DNA from: JBKHJA01 sp046538375
GTDB lineage: Bacteria > Acidobacteriota > Aminicenantia > Aminicenantales > Aminicenantaceae
Length of the DNA stretch: 25,557 nucleotides
Reading direction: 5' to 3'
Assembly (NCBI GenBank): GCA_046538375.1
Contig: JBKHJA010000023.1
Location: 1-25,557 of the forward strand
The notes below the pieces were generated by a model. That model ran no database searches. It had not been told where the DNA came from and worked only from the letters and a program-made list of their open reading frames with translations. Of the stretch, positions 16,433 to 25,551 are shown one piece after another. The first letter of the stretch is position 1. Each line of letters starts with the position of its first letter. The translations under genes were made by a program, and so were the position numbers.

Positions 16433-18867
16433 GTCGGCATATCTGCATTCATGGCCATTTTTACCAGCCTCCCCGGGAGAATCCCTGGCTGGAAAAGGTG
16501 GAAATACAGGATTCAGCTTATCCTTTTCACGACTGGAACGAACGTATCACTTCAGAATGTTACGGCCCCAACACAGCCTCCCGCATTCTGGATTCAGAAA
16601 AAAGGATAGTGGATATCGTCAATAATTATTCGCAAATCAGCTTCAATTTTGGTCCTACCCTGCTTTCCTGGCTGGAAAAGCATGATCCGGAAGTGTATGA
16701 AGCCATCAGGGAAGCAGACAGGGAAAGCCAGCACAGGTTCTCTGGACACGGAGCTGCCATAGCCCAGGTCCACAATCATCTGATCATGCCCCTGGCCAAC
16801 AGCATAGATAAACGGACACAAGTGATCTGGGGAATCAGAGACTTTGAACATCGTTTTGGGAGGAAGCCGGAAGGGATGTGGATACCAGAGACAGCCGTTG
16901 ATCTGGAAACACTGGAGATCATTGCTGAGCAGGGCATTGCTTTCACTCTTCTTGCTCCTCATCAGGCAAGAAGAATGAGGAAAATTGGTTCTAAACAGTG
17001 GACAGAACTGGATCAGGGAAACATCGATCCCAAAAAAGCCTACCTCTGCCGTCTCCCCTCTGGGAAGAACATCAATATATTTTTCTACGACGGTCCTGTA
17101 TCTCATGATGTGGCTTTTGGAGATGTCCTGAAAAACGGGGAGCTTTTTGCCAAAAGGATGACCGCTGCCTTCACGGAAGATAAAGAAAATTCTCAAATCG
17201 TTCATATCGCCACAGATGGAGAGAGCTACGGCCATCACACCAGATTCGGGGATATGGCTTTGGCCTACTGCCTCCATCAAATAAAATCTCATGATCTCGC
17301 CCACCTCACCTTATATGGTGAGTATTTAGAAAAGTTCCCCCCTCAGTATGAAGTGGAGATAGTGGAGGGGAGTTCATGGAGCTGCGTTCACGGCATCGAG
17401 AGATGGAGGAACGACTGCGGCTGCAGCACCGGAATGCATAAAGGATGGAAGCAGGCATGGAGGGCTCCTCTGCGGGAGGCCATGGATTGGCTCAGGGATA
17501 AGCTTATCCCCCTGTATGAAAGGGAGTCAGGGGCTCTTCTTCGGTCTCCCTGGCAGGCAAGGGAGGATTATATCCATGTCATCCTGGACAGATCCGTGCA
17601 GAATACAGAATCTTATTTTTCCCGCCATGCTTCCGGTGAACTTTCTCGCCAGGATAAAGTCAGAGCTCTCAAACTCCTGGAACTGCAGAGAAACGCCATG
17701 CTCATGTTCACCAGTTGCGGCTGGTTTTTTGATGACATCTCAGGGATTGAAACCGTCCAGGTGATGCAGTATGCGGCCCGGTCCATGCAGATTGCCAGAG
17801 AAGTGAGCGGGGAAGACCTTGAACCGGAATATGTCAAAATTCTGGAAAAAGCTCCCAGCAATCTTTCAGACATGAACAATGGGGCTCAGGCCTATGAGAA
17901 GTTTGTCAAACCATATGTCCTGGACTTGATCAGGGTAGGCGTCCACTACGCTGTCTCTTCGCTGTTCGAGGACTATCCTGAAACCATCACCATAAGCTGC
18001 TACACAGCCAAGAGTGAAAAATACGATATCTCAGAAGCCGGAAAGCAAAGACTTGCTTTAGGAAAAGCCTGTGTTCATTCTGAAATCACCCTGGAAGAGG
18101 AAGATCTGAGTTTCGCTGTTCTTCATTTTGGCGACCACAATCTTTTGGGAGGAGTACGTCCATACTCGGGTGATGAGTATTTTTCTCAGATGCAGAAAGA
18201 AATAAAAGATTCTTTCACCAAGAGTGATATTCCGGGAATAATAAGCCTGATAGACAAGCACTTTGGTGCCCATAACTATTCCCTCTGGCATCTGTTCAAG
18301 GATGAGAAGCGTAAAGTGATGAACCAGATTCTTGATTCCACTCTCAAAGAATTAGAAGGTTATTTCCGTCAGATCTATGAACATCATTACCCGGTCATGA
18401 AAGCCATGAAAGATATGAAGATTCCCCTGCCCAAAGCTCTTTCCACTCCCGTGGAGTTTATCCTGAACACGGATCTTCGTAAGCTTCTGGAAAGTGAAAC
18501 CATAGACCTGGAAGAAATTAAGAAATTAGTGGAGGAATTCCGAACATGGCCTTTCCAGCCTGATCAGACCATTTTCAGCTTTGTCGCCTGTCAAAAGATA
18601 GATTCCCTGATGAAAGAACTTTCCCAGAAACCTGATGATTTATCCCTGCTCAAGGTCATAGAGGAGCTGTTCAGGATTTCTCATGATTTGTCCCTCCGGT
18701 TGAATCTGTGGAAGAGCCAGAATATGTATTTTTCCCTTGCTAAAAAGCATTATCCAGAATTTAGAAAGAGGGCAGAGAAGAGGGATCAGACTGCTCAACA
18801 ATGGATCAAGCATATACAGAATGTGGGAAGTTATCTGGGAGTGAAAATTTTTGATGCGGATTCCTGA
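16429..18867 (+). CDS. GH57 family glycoside hydrolase with DUF3536-like C-terminus
   Basis: An 812-residue cytoplasmic GH57 protein of unassigned activity. The N-terminal barrel (about 1-290) keeps the family motifs: HGHFYQPPRENPW near 8-20 (motif 1), GMWIPETAVD with the nucleophile Glu 154 near 149-158, and ATDGESYGHH with the acid/base Asp 263 near 261-270. It therefore looks catalytically competent. A conserved CSTG/HKGWKQAW region and a long helical C-terminus matching what I know of DUF3536 follow. GH57 activities include amylase, amylopullulanase, branching enzyme and 4-alpha-glucanotransferase, so an alpha-glucan substrate is expected. Its place between treZ and treY, where other clusters often have the debranching enzyme treX/glgX, suggests it trims or debranches glucan for TreY. 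The frame could open at 16327 but ATG 16429 has GGAGG upstream and overlaps treZ by ATGA. There is no signal peptide. Confidence 0.85.
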   Translation: MSRHICIHGHFYQPPRENPWLEKVEIQDSAYPFHDWNERITSECYGPNTASRILDSEKRIVDIVNNYSQISFNFGPTLLSWLEKHDPEVYEAIREADRESQHRFSGHGAAIAQVHNHLIMPLANSIDKRTQVIWGIRDFEHRFGRKPEGMWIPETAVDLETLEIIAEQGIAFTLLAPHQARRMRKIGSKQWTELDQGNIDPKKAYLCRLPSGKNINIFFYDGPVSHDVAFGDVLKNGELFAKRMTAAFTEDKENSQIVHIATDGESYGHHTRFGDMALAYCLHQIKSHDLAHLTLYGEYLEKFPPQYEVEIVEGSSWSCVHGIERWRNDCGCSTGMHKGWKQAWRAPLREAMDWLRDKLIPLYERESGALLRSPWQAREDYIHVILDRSVQNTESYFSRHASGELSRQDKVRALKLLELQRNAMLMFTSCGWFFDDISGIETVQVMQYAARSMQIAREVSGEDLEPEYVKILEKAPSNLSDMNNGAQAYEKFVKPYVLDLIRVGVHYAVSSLFEDYPETITISCYTAKSEKYDISEAGKQRLALGKACVHSEITLEEEDLSFAVLHFGDHNLLGGVRPYSGDEYFSQMQKEIKDSFTKSDIPGIISLIDKHFGAHNYSLWHLFKDEKRKVMNQILDSTLKELEGYFRQIYEHHYPVMKAMKDMKIPLPKALSTPVEFILNTDLRKLLESETIDLEEIKKLVEEFRTWPFQPDQTIFSFVACQKIDSLMKELSQKPDDLSLLKVIEELFRISHDLSLRLNLWKSQNMYFSLAKKHYPEFRKRAEKRDQTAQQWIKHIQNVGSYLGVKIFDADS

Positions 18868-21655
18868 AGCCACCTATCGGATTCAATTCAATTCTGGCTT
18901 TAACTTTTCACATGCCAAAAGGATTATTCCCTATTTCAAAGAGCTGGGCATATCAGATGTCTATGCTTCTCCCGTTTTCAAGGCCAAGAAAGGAAGCATT
19001 CATGGTTATGATGTGGTTGACTCCAATCAGATCAATCCGGAACTGGGAGGGATGGCCGGTCTTAAAAAGCTGTTTGCTGAAACAGAAAAGTATCAGATGG
19101 GTTGGATTCAGGACATTGTTCCCAACCATATGGCCTTTCATCCCCAAAACCGGATGCTGATGGATGTTCTGGAAAAGGGAAAGAGCTCTCCCTACTTCTC
19201 TTTTTTCGATATAGATTGGAATCATCCTTATGAGAGTCTGAGGGGGAGAGTGCTGGCTCCGTTTTTGGGCAGATTTTACGGAGAATGTTTGGAGAGCGGT
19301 GAAATCAGACTGGCATTCTCTCAGGGGAAAATGAGTGTTGGCTATTATGATCTGATATTTCCGCTGAATATAAGATCATATTCTCAAATTTTTTCCCATA
19401 AGCTGAACGGGCTTCAGAAAAAAATCAGCCGCCGCTCTCCATCTCTGTCAGGCTTCCTCAAACTGGTTGATGACTTAAAAAATAGGAAACTCGCGAAAAA
19501 AGATCTCTACCAGCAGGAAAGAATCAAATCCTTTCCCCGCAGACTCTGGGATTTGTACAGCAAGGATGGGGAGATTAAAAATCACATCCAGGCAATCATT
19601 GAAGATTTTAACGGAAAAAAAGGCCGTGCTCAAAGCTTCGATCTTATGGATAACCTCCTGTCTGATCAATTTTACAGATTGTCTTTCTGGAAGGTGGCCA
19701 CAGAAGAGATCAATTACCGGAGGTTTTTCAACCTCAACGAACTGATTTCTCTCAGAGTGGAGGAGGATAATGTATTCCGATACACCCATGCTCTTATCTT
19801 CCGGTTGGTCAAACAAGGAAGTGTCACCGGGTTGAGGGTGGATCATGTGGACGGGCTCTACGATCCCTCTTCTTATTTGAAAAGATTGAGAGAGAGAGCA
19901 GGGGGCATTTATGTGGTTGCCGAGAAGATACTGGATTTAGAAGAAAAGCTTCCCTCATTTTGGCCCGTTCAAGGAACCACCGGTTACCACTGGTTGAATC
20001 ATGCCAATGGACTCTTCTGTGAAACAGAGAATGCAGGATGGTTTGAAAAAATCTATAAAAATTTCACTGGTTTCCACAAGCCTTATCTGGATCAAGTGGG
20101 TGAGAAGAAAAGGCTGATATTGGGGAAACACATGGCTGGTGATGTGGATAACCTGGCCCGTTCTGTTAAAAAAATATCTGAATGTGACCGGTACGGAAGG
20201 GATATCACACTGTACGGACTCAAAAGAGCCCTGGTGGAGCTCATGGCTCAATTTTCAGTTTACCGCACCTACAGAAACCATGATTTTTTCAGGGAAGAGG
20301 ATAGAAGATATATAAGAGAAGCCCTGAACAGAGCCAAAAAGAACACCCCGGAACTTTTGCACGAGCTTGATTTTCTAGAGAGATTTTTGCTTTCCGGACC
20401 CCAGGAGGGGGCTTCAGAAGAAGAGAGAACCCAATGGCTTGATGCGGTCATGAGGTTCCAGCAGTGCACTGGCCCCCTGATGGCCAAAGGATTCGAAGAT
20501 ACTTTTTTTTATGTCTACAACAGACTTCTCTCCCTCAATGAAGTGGGAGGGAATCCCCAGAAGTTCGGCCTGCTTCCCCAGGAGTTTCATGGTTTCAACC
20601 AAACAAGATCTGACTCTTGGCCCCATGCCATGAATGCCACCGCCACTCATGATACCAAAAGGGGAGAAGATGTCAGAGCCAGACTGAATGTTCTCTCTGA
20701 GATTCCCCGGGAGTGGGAGCGGGCCGTCAAGACTTGGCGCCGAATAAACAAAAGAAAAAAAAGATTTACCGGAGGCTTGGAAACACCAGATAAAAACGAT
20801 GAATACTTTTTTTATCAGACTCTTATGGGTGCTTTTCCTTTCCAGGAGAGCGATTATCCCTTGTTTTTAAAAAGAATGAAGGAATATATCATCAAAGCGG
20901 TCAGAGAAGCCAAAGTTCATACCGCCTGGCTTAAACCAGATGAAGAATACGAAGAAGGTTATCTGGAATTTGCGGAAGGAGTACTGCACCGGACAAAAAA
21001 CAATGCTTTCTGGAAAGAATTCCTACCTCTCCAGGAAAAAGTGGCCTTTTATGGAATTTTCAACTCCCTTTCCCAGACTCTTCTCAAAATCACTTCGCCC
21101 GGAATTCCAGATTTTTACCAGGGGACAGAATTATGGGATCTCAGCCTGGTTGATCCTGACAACCGCCGTCCAGTAGATTTTATAAAGAGAATGAAATTTT
21201 TACAGGAAATCAAGGACGGAGAAAAGAAAGATATTTTAGGATTGGTCAGCCATCTTTTAAGAACCAAAGAACACGGGCAGGTGAAGCTTTTTCTGATATA
21301 CAGGGCACTCAAGGCCAGGCAAAGAAAACACAGGCTTTTTGCAGAAGGAGCCTATATTCCTCTTTTGACAGGCGGAACACACAAAGACCATGTGGTCGCT
21401 TTTGCCCGTTATTTTGAGCATTCATGGGCCATCACCGTGGTGCCTCGATTGTTGACATCTGTGGTCAAGAAGGGAGAGTATCCTTTTGGAGCCAGGATCT
21501 GGGATGATACCCATGTTGTTTTCCCCCATGAATTCCCCGTGGGGTGGAGAGATCAGATCACCGACAGGTTCATTGAAGGGGGGAAAAGGCTGGCCGTGGG
21601 CCGCATCCTTACCCATTTTCCAGCGGCATTGTTATTCAACCAGGAGGAAACATGA
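18854..21655 (+). CDS. treY: Malto-oligosyltrehalose synthase (GH13_26)
   Basis: A 933-residue TreY that converts the reducing-end alpha-1,4 bond of malto-oligosaccharides into the alpha,alpha-1,1 bond of trehalose, giving the substrate of TreZ. Family strings include the start IPEATYRIQF, YASPVFKAKKGSIHGYDV, VPNHMA near 90, INYRRFF near 286-292, nucleophile Asp 330 (LRVDHVDGL), acid/base Glu 357 (VVAEKIL), ATATHDTKRGEDVRARL near 600 and PGIPDFYQGTELW in the C-terminal part. Its length is slightly above the common 700-900 residues. TTG at 18851 opens the frame; ATG at 18854 is used because it gives the normal N-terminus, with GGGAG about 11 bases upstream. It overlaps the GH57 gene by 14 bases and malQ by four. 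Confidence 0.95.
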   Translation: MRIPEATYRIQFNSGFNFSHAKRIIPYFKELGISDVYASPVFKAKKGSIHGYDVVDSNQINPELGGMAGLKKLFAETEKYQMGWIQDIVPNHMAFHPQNRMLMDVLEKGKSSPYFSFFDIDWNHPYESLRGRVLAPFLGRFYGECLESGEIRLAFSQGKMSVGYYDLIFPLNIRSYSQIFSHKLNGLQKKISRRSPSLSGFLKLVDDLKNRKLAKKDLYQQERIKSFPRRLWDLYSKDGEIKNHIQAIIEDFNGKKGRAQSFDLMDNLLSDQFYRLSFWKVATEEINYRRFFNLNELISLRVEEDNVFRYTHALIFRLVKQGSVTGLRVDHVDGLYDPSSYLKRLRERAGGIYVVAEKILDLEEKLPSFWPVQGTTGYHWLNHANGLFCETENAGWFEKIYKNFTGFHKPYLDQVGEKKRLILGKHMAGDVDNLARSVKKISECDRYGRDITLYGLKRALVELMAQFSVYRTYRNHDFFREEDRRYIREALNRAKKNTPELLHELDFLERFLLSGPQEGASEEERTQWLDAVMRFQQCTGPLMAKGFEDTFFYVYNRLLSLNEVGGNPQKFGLLPQEFHGFNQTRSDSWPHAMNATATHDTKRGEDVRARLNVLSEIPREWERAVKTWRRINKRKKRFTGGLETPDKNDEYFFYQTLMGAFPFQESDYPLFLKRMKEYIIKAVREAKVHTAWLKPDEEYEEGYLEFAEGVLHRTKNNAFWKEFLPLQEKVAFYGIFNSLSQTLLKITSPGIPDFYQGTELWDLSLVDPDNRRPVDFIKRMKFLQEIKDGEKKDILGLVSHLLRTKEHGQVKLFLIYRALKARQRKHRLFAEGAYIPLLTGGTHKDHVVAFARYFEHSWAITVVPRLLTSVVKKGEYPFGARIWDDTHVVFPHEFPVGWRDQITDRFIEGGKRLAVGRILTHFPAALLFNQEET

Positions 21656-23151
21656 TCAAACGAGGAAGCGGGATTCTCCTTCACCTCACTTCTCTTCCTT
21701 CCCCTTACGGGATCGGAGATTTTGGACCAGAAGCCTACAAATTTGTGGATTTTCTTTCTCAGACCAAGCAGAGCTACTGGCAGATTCTTCCCTTGAATCC
21801 GGTCGATCCGGCTTTTGACAGTTCCCCTTATCACAGCATTTCTGCTTTTGCTTTCAATACTCTGCTCATCAGTCCGGATATGTTGGTGAAAAAAGGTCTT
21901 CTGGATAAAAAGGATACGGATAGGATTCCGGATTTTCCCAAGCAGGCAGTGGATTTCGAGGCTGTTATCGGTTATAAAAAAGTTCTCTTCCAGAGGGCCT
22001 ATGAGCGCTTTAAAAAGCAAAGCCGGGATGATGAATATTATGAAAAGTTTTGTGCTGAAAATTCTCATTGGCTGGATGATTTTGCTTTATTCATGGTGCT
22101 AAAATCCCATTTCCAGGGCAAAATATGGTGCCAATGGCCGGAAGAAATACGCCACAGGCATCCTGAAGCTCTGGAATCTTTGAAAGGGAAATTTGGAAAA
22201 GAGTTAGAGAAAGAAAAATTTCTACAGTACATTTTCCATCAGCAGTGGCATTCTCTCAAACAATATTCCAACCAGAAAAACATCCAGATCATCGGAGATA
22301 TCCCTATCTATGTGGATTACGACAGTGTGGATGTCTGGTCTCATCCTGAGATGTTCAAACTGGATCCCCAAAAAAAGCCTTATGTGGTGGCTGGTGTTCC
22401 TCCAGATTATTTCAGTGAAACCGGACAGCTCTGGGGCAATCCCATTTACAGATGGGATGTGATGCAGAAAAAAGGCTACCCGTGGTGGATTCAGAGATTG
22501 GAGCAGAACTTGAAGCTGTTTGATAAAGTGAGGATCGACCACTTTCGGGGATTGGTGGGCTATTGGGAGGTTCCGGCTGAAGAGAACACAGCCATCAACG
22601 GGAGCTGGGTAGAAGCTCCAGCAGAGGATTTTTTTAATCAACTGAAGAAGAGATTCCCTCATCTGCCCATCATTGCTGAAGATCTGGGCATCATCACTCC
22701 AGATGTCAGACAGGTCATGAAGCGTTTCTCCTTCCCAGGGATGAAGGTGCTTCTGTTTGCCTTTGGCGAAGACTATCCCATGCACCCTTATCTGCCCCAC
22801 ACCTTCGAGAGAAACTGTGTGGTGTATACAGGAACTCACGACAATAACACAGTCAGGGGTTGGTTCAACAGAGATGCCAGGCCCGAGGACAAAAAAAGGC
22901 TGTTCCGCTACCTGGGAAGGGAAGTCTCAGAAAAGCAGGTCCACTGGGGATTGATCCGGCTGGCCATGATGTCTGTGGCGGACACGGTTATCGTTCCCCT
23001 CCAAGATGTCTTGGGCTTGGGTGAAGGGTCACGGATGAATCGGCCGGCCACCAGCCAGGGGAACTGGCGGTGGCGGTTTATGCCCCAGCAAATGACATCC
23101 TCCACCAAGAAAGAGCTCGCGGAGATGACAGAAGTCTATGGGAGAGCTTGA
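21652..23151 (+). CDS. malQ: 4-alpha-glucanotransferase (amylomaltase, GH77)
   Basis: A 499-residue GH77 amylomaltase, the length of the short bacterial form. It moves alpha-1,4-glucan segments between chains and releases glucose. Start RGSGILLHLTSLPSPYGIGD is diagnostic. The catalytic residues are Asp 296 (VRIDHFRG), Glu 343 (IAEDLG) and Asp 397 (GTHDNNT), almost the same numbering as the Thermus enzyme. The start ATG follows AGGAGGAAAC and overlaps the treY stop as ATGA, so it is translationally coupled. In this cluster it can recycle the short oligomers left by TreY/TreZ and by the GH57 enzyme into chains long enough for renewed use. It ends six bases before the convergent galT-like gene, with no room for a dedicated terminator. 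Confidence 0.96.
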   Translation: MIKRGSGILLHLTSLPSPYGIGDFGPEAYKFVDFLSQTKQSYWQILPLNPVDPAFDSSPYHSISAFAFNTLLISPDMLVKKGLLDKKDTDRIPDFPKQAVDFEAVIGYKKVLFQRAYERFKKQSRDDEYYEKFCAENSHWLDDFALFMVLKSHFQGKIWCQWPEEIRHRHPEALESLKGKFGKELEKEKFLQYIFHQQWHSLKQYSNQKNIQIIGDIPIYVDYDSVDVWSHPEMFKLDPQKKPYVVAGVPPDYFSETGQLWGNPIYRWDVMQKKGYPWWIQRLEQNLKLFDKVRIDHFRGLVGYWEVPAEENTAINGSWVEAPAEDFFNQLKKRFPHLPIIAEDLGIITPDVRQVMKRFSFPGMKVLLFAFGEDYPMHPYLPHTFERNCVVYTGTHDNNTVRGWFNRDARPEDKKRLFRYLGREVSEKQVHWGLIRLAMMSVADTVIVPLQDVLGLGEGSRMNRPATSQGNWRWRFMPQQMTSSTKKELAEMTEVYGRA

Positions 23152-23157
23152 TCCAGA

Positions 23158-24189
23158 TTATTCGGTCTTGGCTTCCCTTAAATATTGAGCCGCCACTTCA
23201 GGCGTACTGGGATTTATATAGAAGCCGCTTCCCCATTCAAATCCAGCAATCCTGACCAGTCGAGGGATGATCTCTGTATGCCAGTGATAATCATATTTTA
23301 AGGTCACCCATTGATCTGCCAGCTTGGGTTTGGCTTCCGTATTGGGAGATGTATTCAGGACAAAATTGTAAGGCGCATTATGCAGCACGTTCTTCAAGCG
23401 GAGGAGAATATTTTTCAGAAAATGGGAGAACCGCTCCAGTTCATCCTCTGAGTTTTCTGCGAAGCTGTGGCTGTGATCTACAGGAGCGATGAACACCTCA
23501 AACGGGAATCGGGAAGCATAAGGAGCAATAGCCACAAATCCATTTTCTGCGGCAATGATCCTCTTTTCCTCATTCATATCCTGGTGAATCATGTCGCAGA
23601 TAAGGCACCGTTCCTTTTTTTCATAGTGGATTCTGGCATTATTGAGTTTGATGTGGACATTTCGGGGAACAATGGGAGTGGCGATAAGCTGGGAGTGGGA
23701 ATGGAGCAGGGAAGCCCCTGCCCTTTTGCCGTGGTTTTTAAAAATCAACACATATTTGAATCGAGGGTCTTTGTAAAGGTCTTTAAGCCTTTCCCGATAA
23801 GCCAGCAGAATCCATTTGACATGCTCTGGAGGCAGATCAGGCAAACTCAAATCATGACTGGGTGTCTCGATAATCACTTCATGAGCACCCACTCCTTCCA
23901 TCATGTCATAGTAACCAAAACCGATTCTTTTCCCCCCGGCTTCGATGTTCAGGGCTGGGTATTTATTGGAAACCACCCTGACCTTCCAGCCGGCAGAGTT
24001 GGGCTCGGTTTGGGGATCTCTGATCGCCCATATCTCTGGAGGAGTGGAAGATTCGTGGCCCTGGCAGAACGGACAAATTTTCACACGGTTGTATTTGGTG
24101 GTATCGTCCAAATCAGAAGGTCGGGCTGCTCTCTCGCTGGCAATGATCACCCAGCGGTGCTGCAAAGGATCATATCTGAGCTCTGGCAT
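23158..24189 (-). CDS. galT: GalT-like hexose-1-phosphate uridylyltransferase / possible ADP-glucose phosphorylase
   Basis: A 343-residue HIT-superfamily nucleotidyltransferase related to GalT, which swaps UMP between UDP-glucose and galactose-1-phosphate. The first zinc site is complete (CPFC at 39-42, His 112, His 163) and the covalent histidine is His 165 in the sequence HSHSQ. In classical GalT this is HPHGQ; the HSHSQ form, together with a second CLIC pair at 195-198 and YHWHTEIIPR near 301-310, resembles the branch that contains plant ADP-glucose phosphorylase. Substrate may therefore be ADP-glucose rather than UDP-galactose; this is inference. It starts with ATG behind an AAGGAGAGACCC-type site and lies 19 bases after glgC on the same strand. 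No galK or galE is in the window, which weakens a Leloir role. Confidence 0.82.
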   Translation of the reverse strand: MPELRYDPLQHRWVIIASERAARPSDLDDTTKYNRVKICPFCQGHESSTPPEIWAIRDPQTEPNSAGWKVRVVSNKYPALNIEAGGKRIGFGYYDMMEGVGAHEVIIETPSHDLSLPDLPPEHVKWILLAYRERLKDLYKDPRFKYVLIFKNHGKRAGASLLHSHSQLIATPIVPRNVHIKLNNARIHYEKKERCLICDMIHQDMNEEKRIIAAENGFVAIAPYASRFPFEVFIAPVDHSHSFAENSEDELERFSHFLKNILLRLKNVLHNAPYNFVLNTSPNTEAKPKLADQWVTLKYDYHWHTEIIPRLVRIAGFEWGSGFYINPSTPEVAAQYLREAKTE

Positions 24190-24208
24190 GGGTCTCTCCT
24201 TTTCTGGA

Positions 24209-25486
24209 TCAAATCACTGTTCCATCAGGAATGATGCTGTTTTTAGGGATGACGATGATTCCATCCCGGATCACATAGTCATCCGTGGTCTGGTTTTGAA
24301 TATTCCGGGCATTGATGAGCTTCACCTCATTCCCGATACGAGCGTTTTTGTCGATAATGGCGTTTCGGATATGGCAGTTTTTGCCTATCCCGGTATTGGG
24401 AATACTTTTCTTTTTATTCTCTGAGATATCTTCGGCAGATTCAAAGAAGTCCGCTCCCATCATCACCGTGCGTTCGATGAAGCTGTTCTCGCCTATCCGG
24501 GAACGGATACCGATGATGGAATGTACAATCTGGGATCTGTTGATTATACTCCCCTCGCATAATATGGAGTTTTGCACATCCGAGGATAATATTTTAGAAC
24601 CAGGAAGAAAACGAGGATGGCTGAATATAGGTTTATTCTCATCGTAGAAATTGAATCTGGGCAGGGGCTGAGTCAGGTCAAGATGAACATCGAAAAAACT
24701 TCGGATAGTCCCGATATCCTGCCAATAATCATCAAAGAAATAGGCATAGACTTTTTTCTGCTGGATAGCAAAAGGAATGACCTCTCTGCCAAAATCCTCA
24801 AAATCAGTATTCTCCAACAATTCCTTGAGAACTCCCCAGTTGAAAAGATAGATTCCCATGGAGGCCAGATGGGTTCTGCCTGAGGATTCCAGATTGAATT
24901 GAGAGAAGGCTTCCTGTGGAACTTTTATTTTATCCAGAAGGGCAGGCTCTTTGGGCTTCTCCAAGAAAGCGGTGATCCTGCTTGTGCTGTCCGCCTGCAT
25001 CACTCCAAATTCCGGTGCTCGATCACGGTGGATGGGATAAACAGAAATGCTGATTTCTGCCTTTTTCTCAGCGTGCCGGGCGATGAATTTTTGATAATCC
25101 ATTCGGTACAGATGGTCGCCGGAGAGGATTAAAATCAGCTCTCCTTCAGTCCGTAAAAACCGCAGGTTTTGCCGGACTGCATCGGCTGTGCCTTGATACC
25201 AGTCCCGGCTTTCCAGTGTCTGCTGAGCGGAGAGGATGGTTACGAAATCTTTGGTGAAGTTGTCGAAACGGTAAGTCAGAAAGATGTGGCGGTGCAGGGA
25301 TTCGCTGCTGAACTGAGTCAAGATGAATATTTTCCGCAGTCCTGAGTGAAGGCAGTTGCTGATGGGGATATCGATGAGACGAAATCTGCCCCCGATGGGG
25401 ACCGCTGGTTTGCTGCGCTTTTTGGTTAAAGGATAGAGCCGGGTCCCTTGGCCTCCGGCCAGGATTATGGTTACCGCATCTGCCAC
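24209..25486 (-). CDS. glgC: Glucose-1-phosphate adenylyltransferase (ADP-glucose pyrophosphorylase)
   Basis: A 425-residue GlgC that makes ADP-glucose and pyrophosphate from glucose-1-phosphate and ATP, feeding GlgA. The N-terminal Rossmann domain has GGQGTRLYPLTKKRSKPAVP (11-30), IDIPISNC, GTADAVRQ (99-106), SGDHLYRMD (122-130) and FLEKP (174-178). A left-handed beta-helix with IG/IGEN repeats occupies about 290-425. The wording of the first 60 residues and YWQDIGTIRSFFD near 254-266 is closer to the cyanobacterial/plant type than to the E. coli type. The start is GTG at 25486 with AAGG about 12 bases upstream, which is somewhat far. It probably forms a two-gene unit with the galT-like gene, convergent with the main cluster. 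Confidence 0.94.
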   Translation of the reverse strand: MADAVTIILAGGQGTRLYPLTKKRSKPAVPIGGRFRLIDIPISNCLHSGLRKIFILTQFSSESLHRHIFLTYRFDNFTKDFVTILSAQQTLESRDWYQGTADAVRQNLRFLRTEGELILILSGDHLYRMDYQKFIARHAEKKAEISISVYPIHRDRAPEFGVMQADSTSRITAFLEKPKEPALLDKIKVPQEAFSQFNLESSGRTHLASMGIYLFNWGVLKELLENTDFEDFGREVIPFAIQQKKVYAYFFDDYWQDIGTIRSFFDVHLDLTQPLPRFNFYDENKPIFSHPRFLPGSKILSSDVQNSILCEGSIINRSQIVHSIIGIRSRIGENSFIERTVMMGADFFESAEDISENKKKSIPNTGIGKNCHIRNAIIDKNARIGNEVKLINARNIQNQTTDDYVIRDGIIVIPKNSIIPDGTVI

Positions 25487-25522
25487 TGGATGTTCAAACC
25501 TTTTTGAGTCCGCTGAAAGCAG

Positions 25523-25551
25523 AATTTAAAAAAAATGAGTCAAAAAGTAAA
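25523..25551 (-). promoter_or_regulatory. Weak candidate promoter of glgC
   Basis: On the minus strand TTTACT (25546-25551) and TAAATT (25523-25528) are spaced by 17 bases, each a 4/6 match to consensus. The region is AT-rich and at the window edge, so a better promoter may lie outside. Confidence 0.22.

Noticed and set aside
16594..17304. 236-codon open frame on the minus strand
   Set aside because: Antisense to the conserved catalytic part of the GH57 gene; no recognisable domain.
23467..24234. 255-codon open frame on the plus strand
   Set aside because: It lies antisense to the galT-like gene, whose zinc and active-site motifs are intact; the translation resembles no family and there is no ribosome-binding site. 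A shadow frame.
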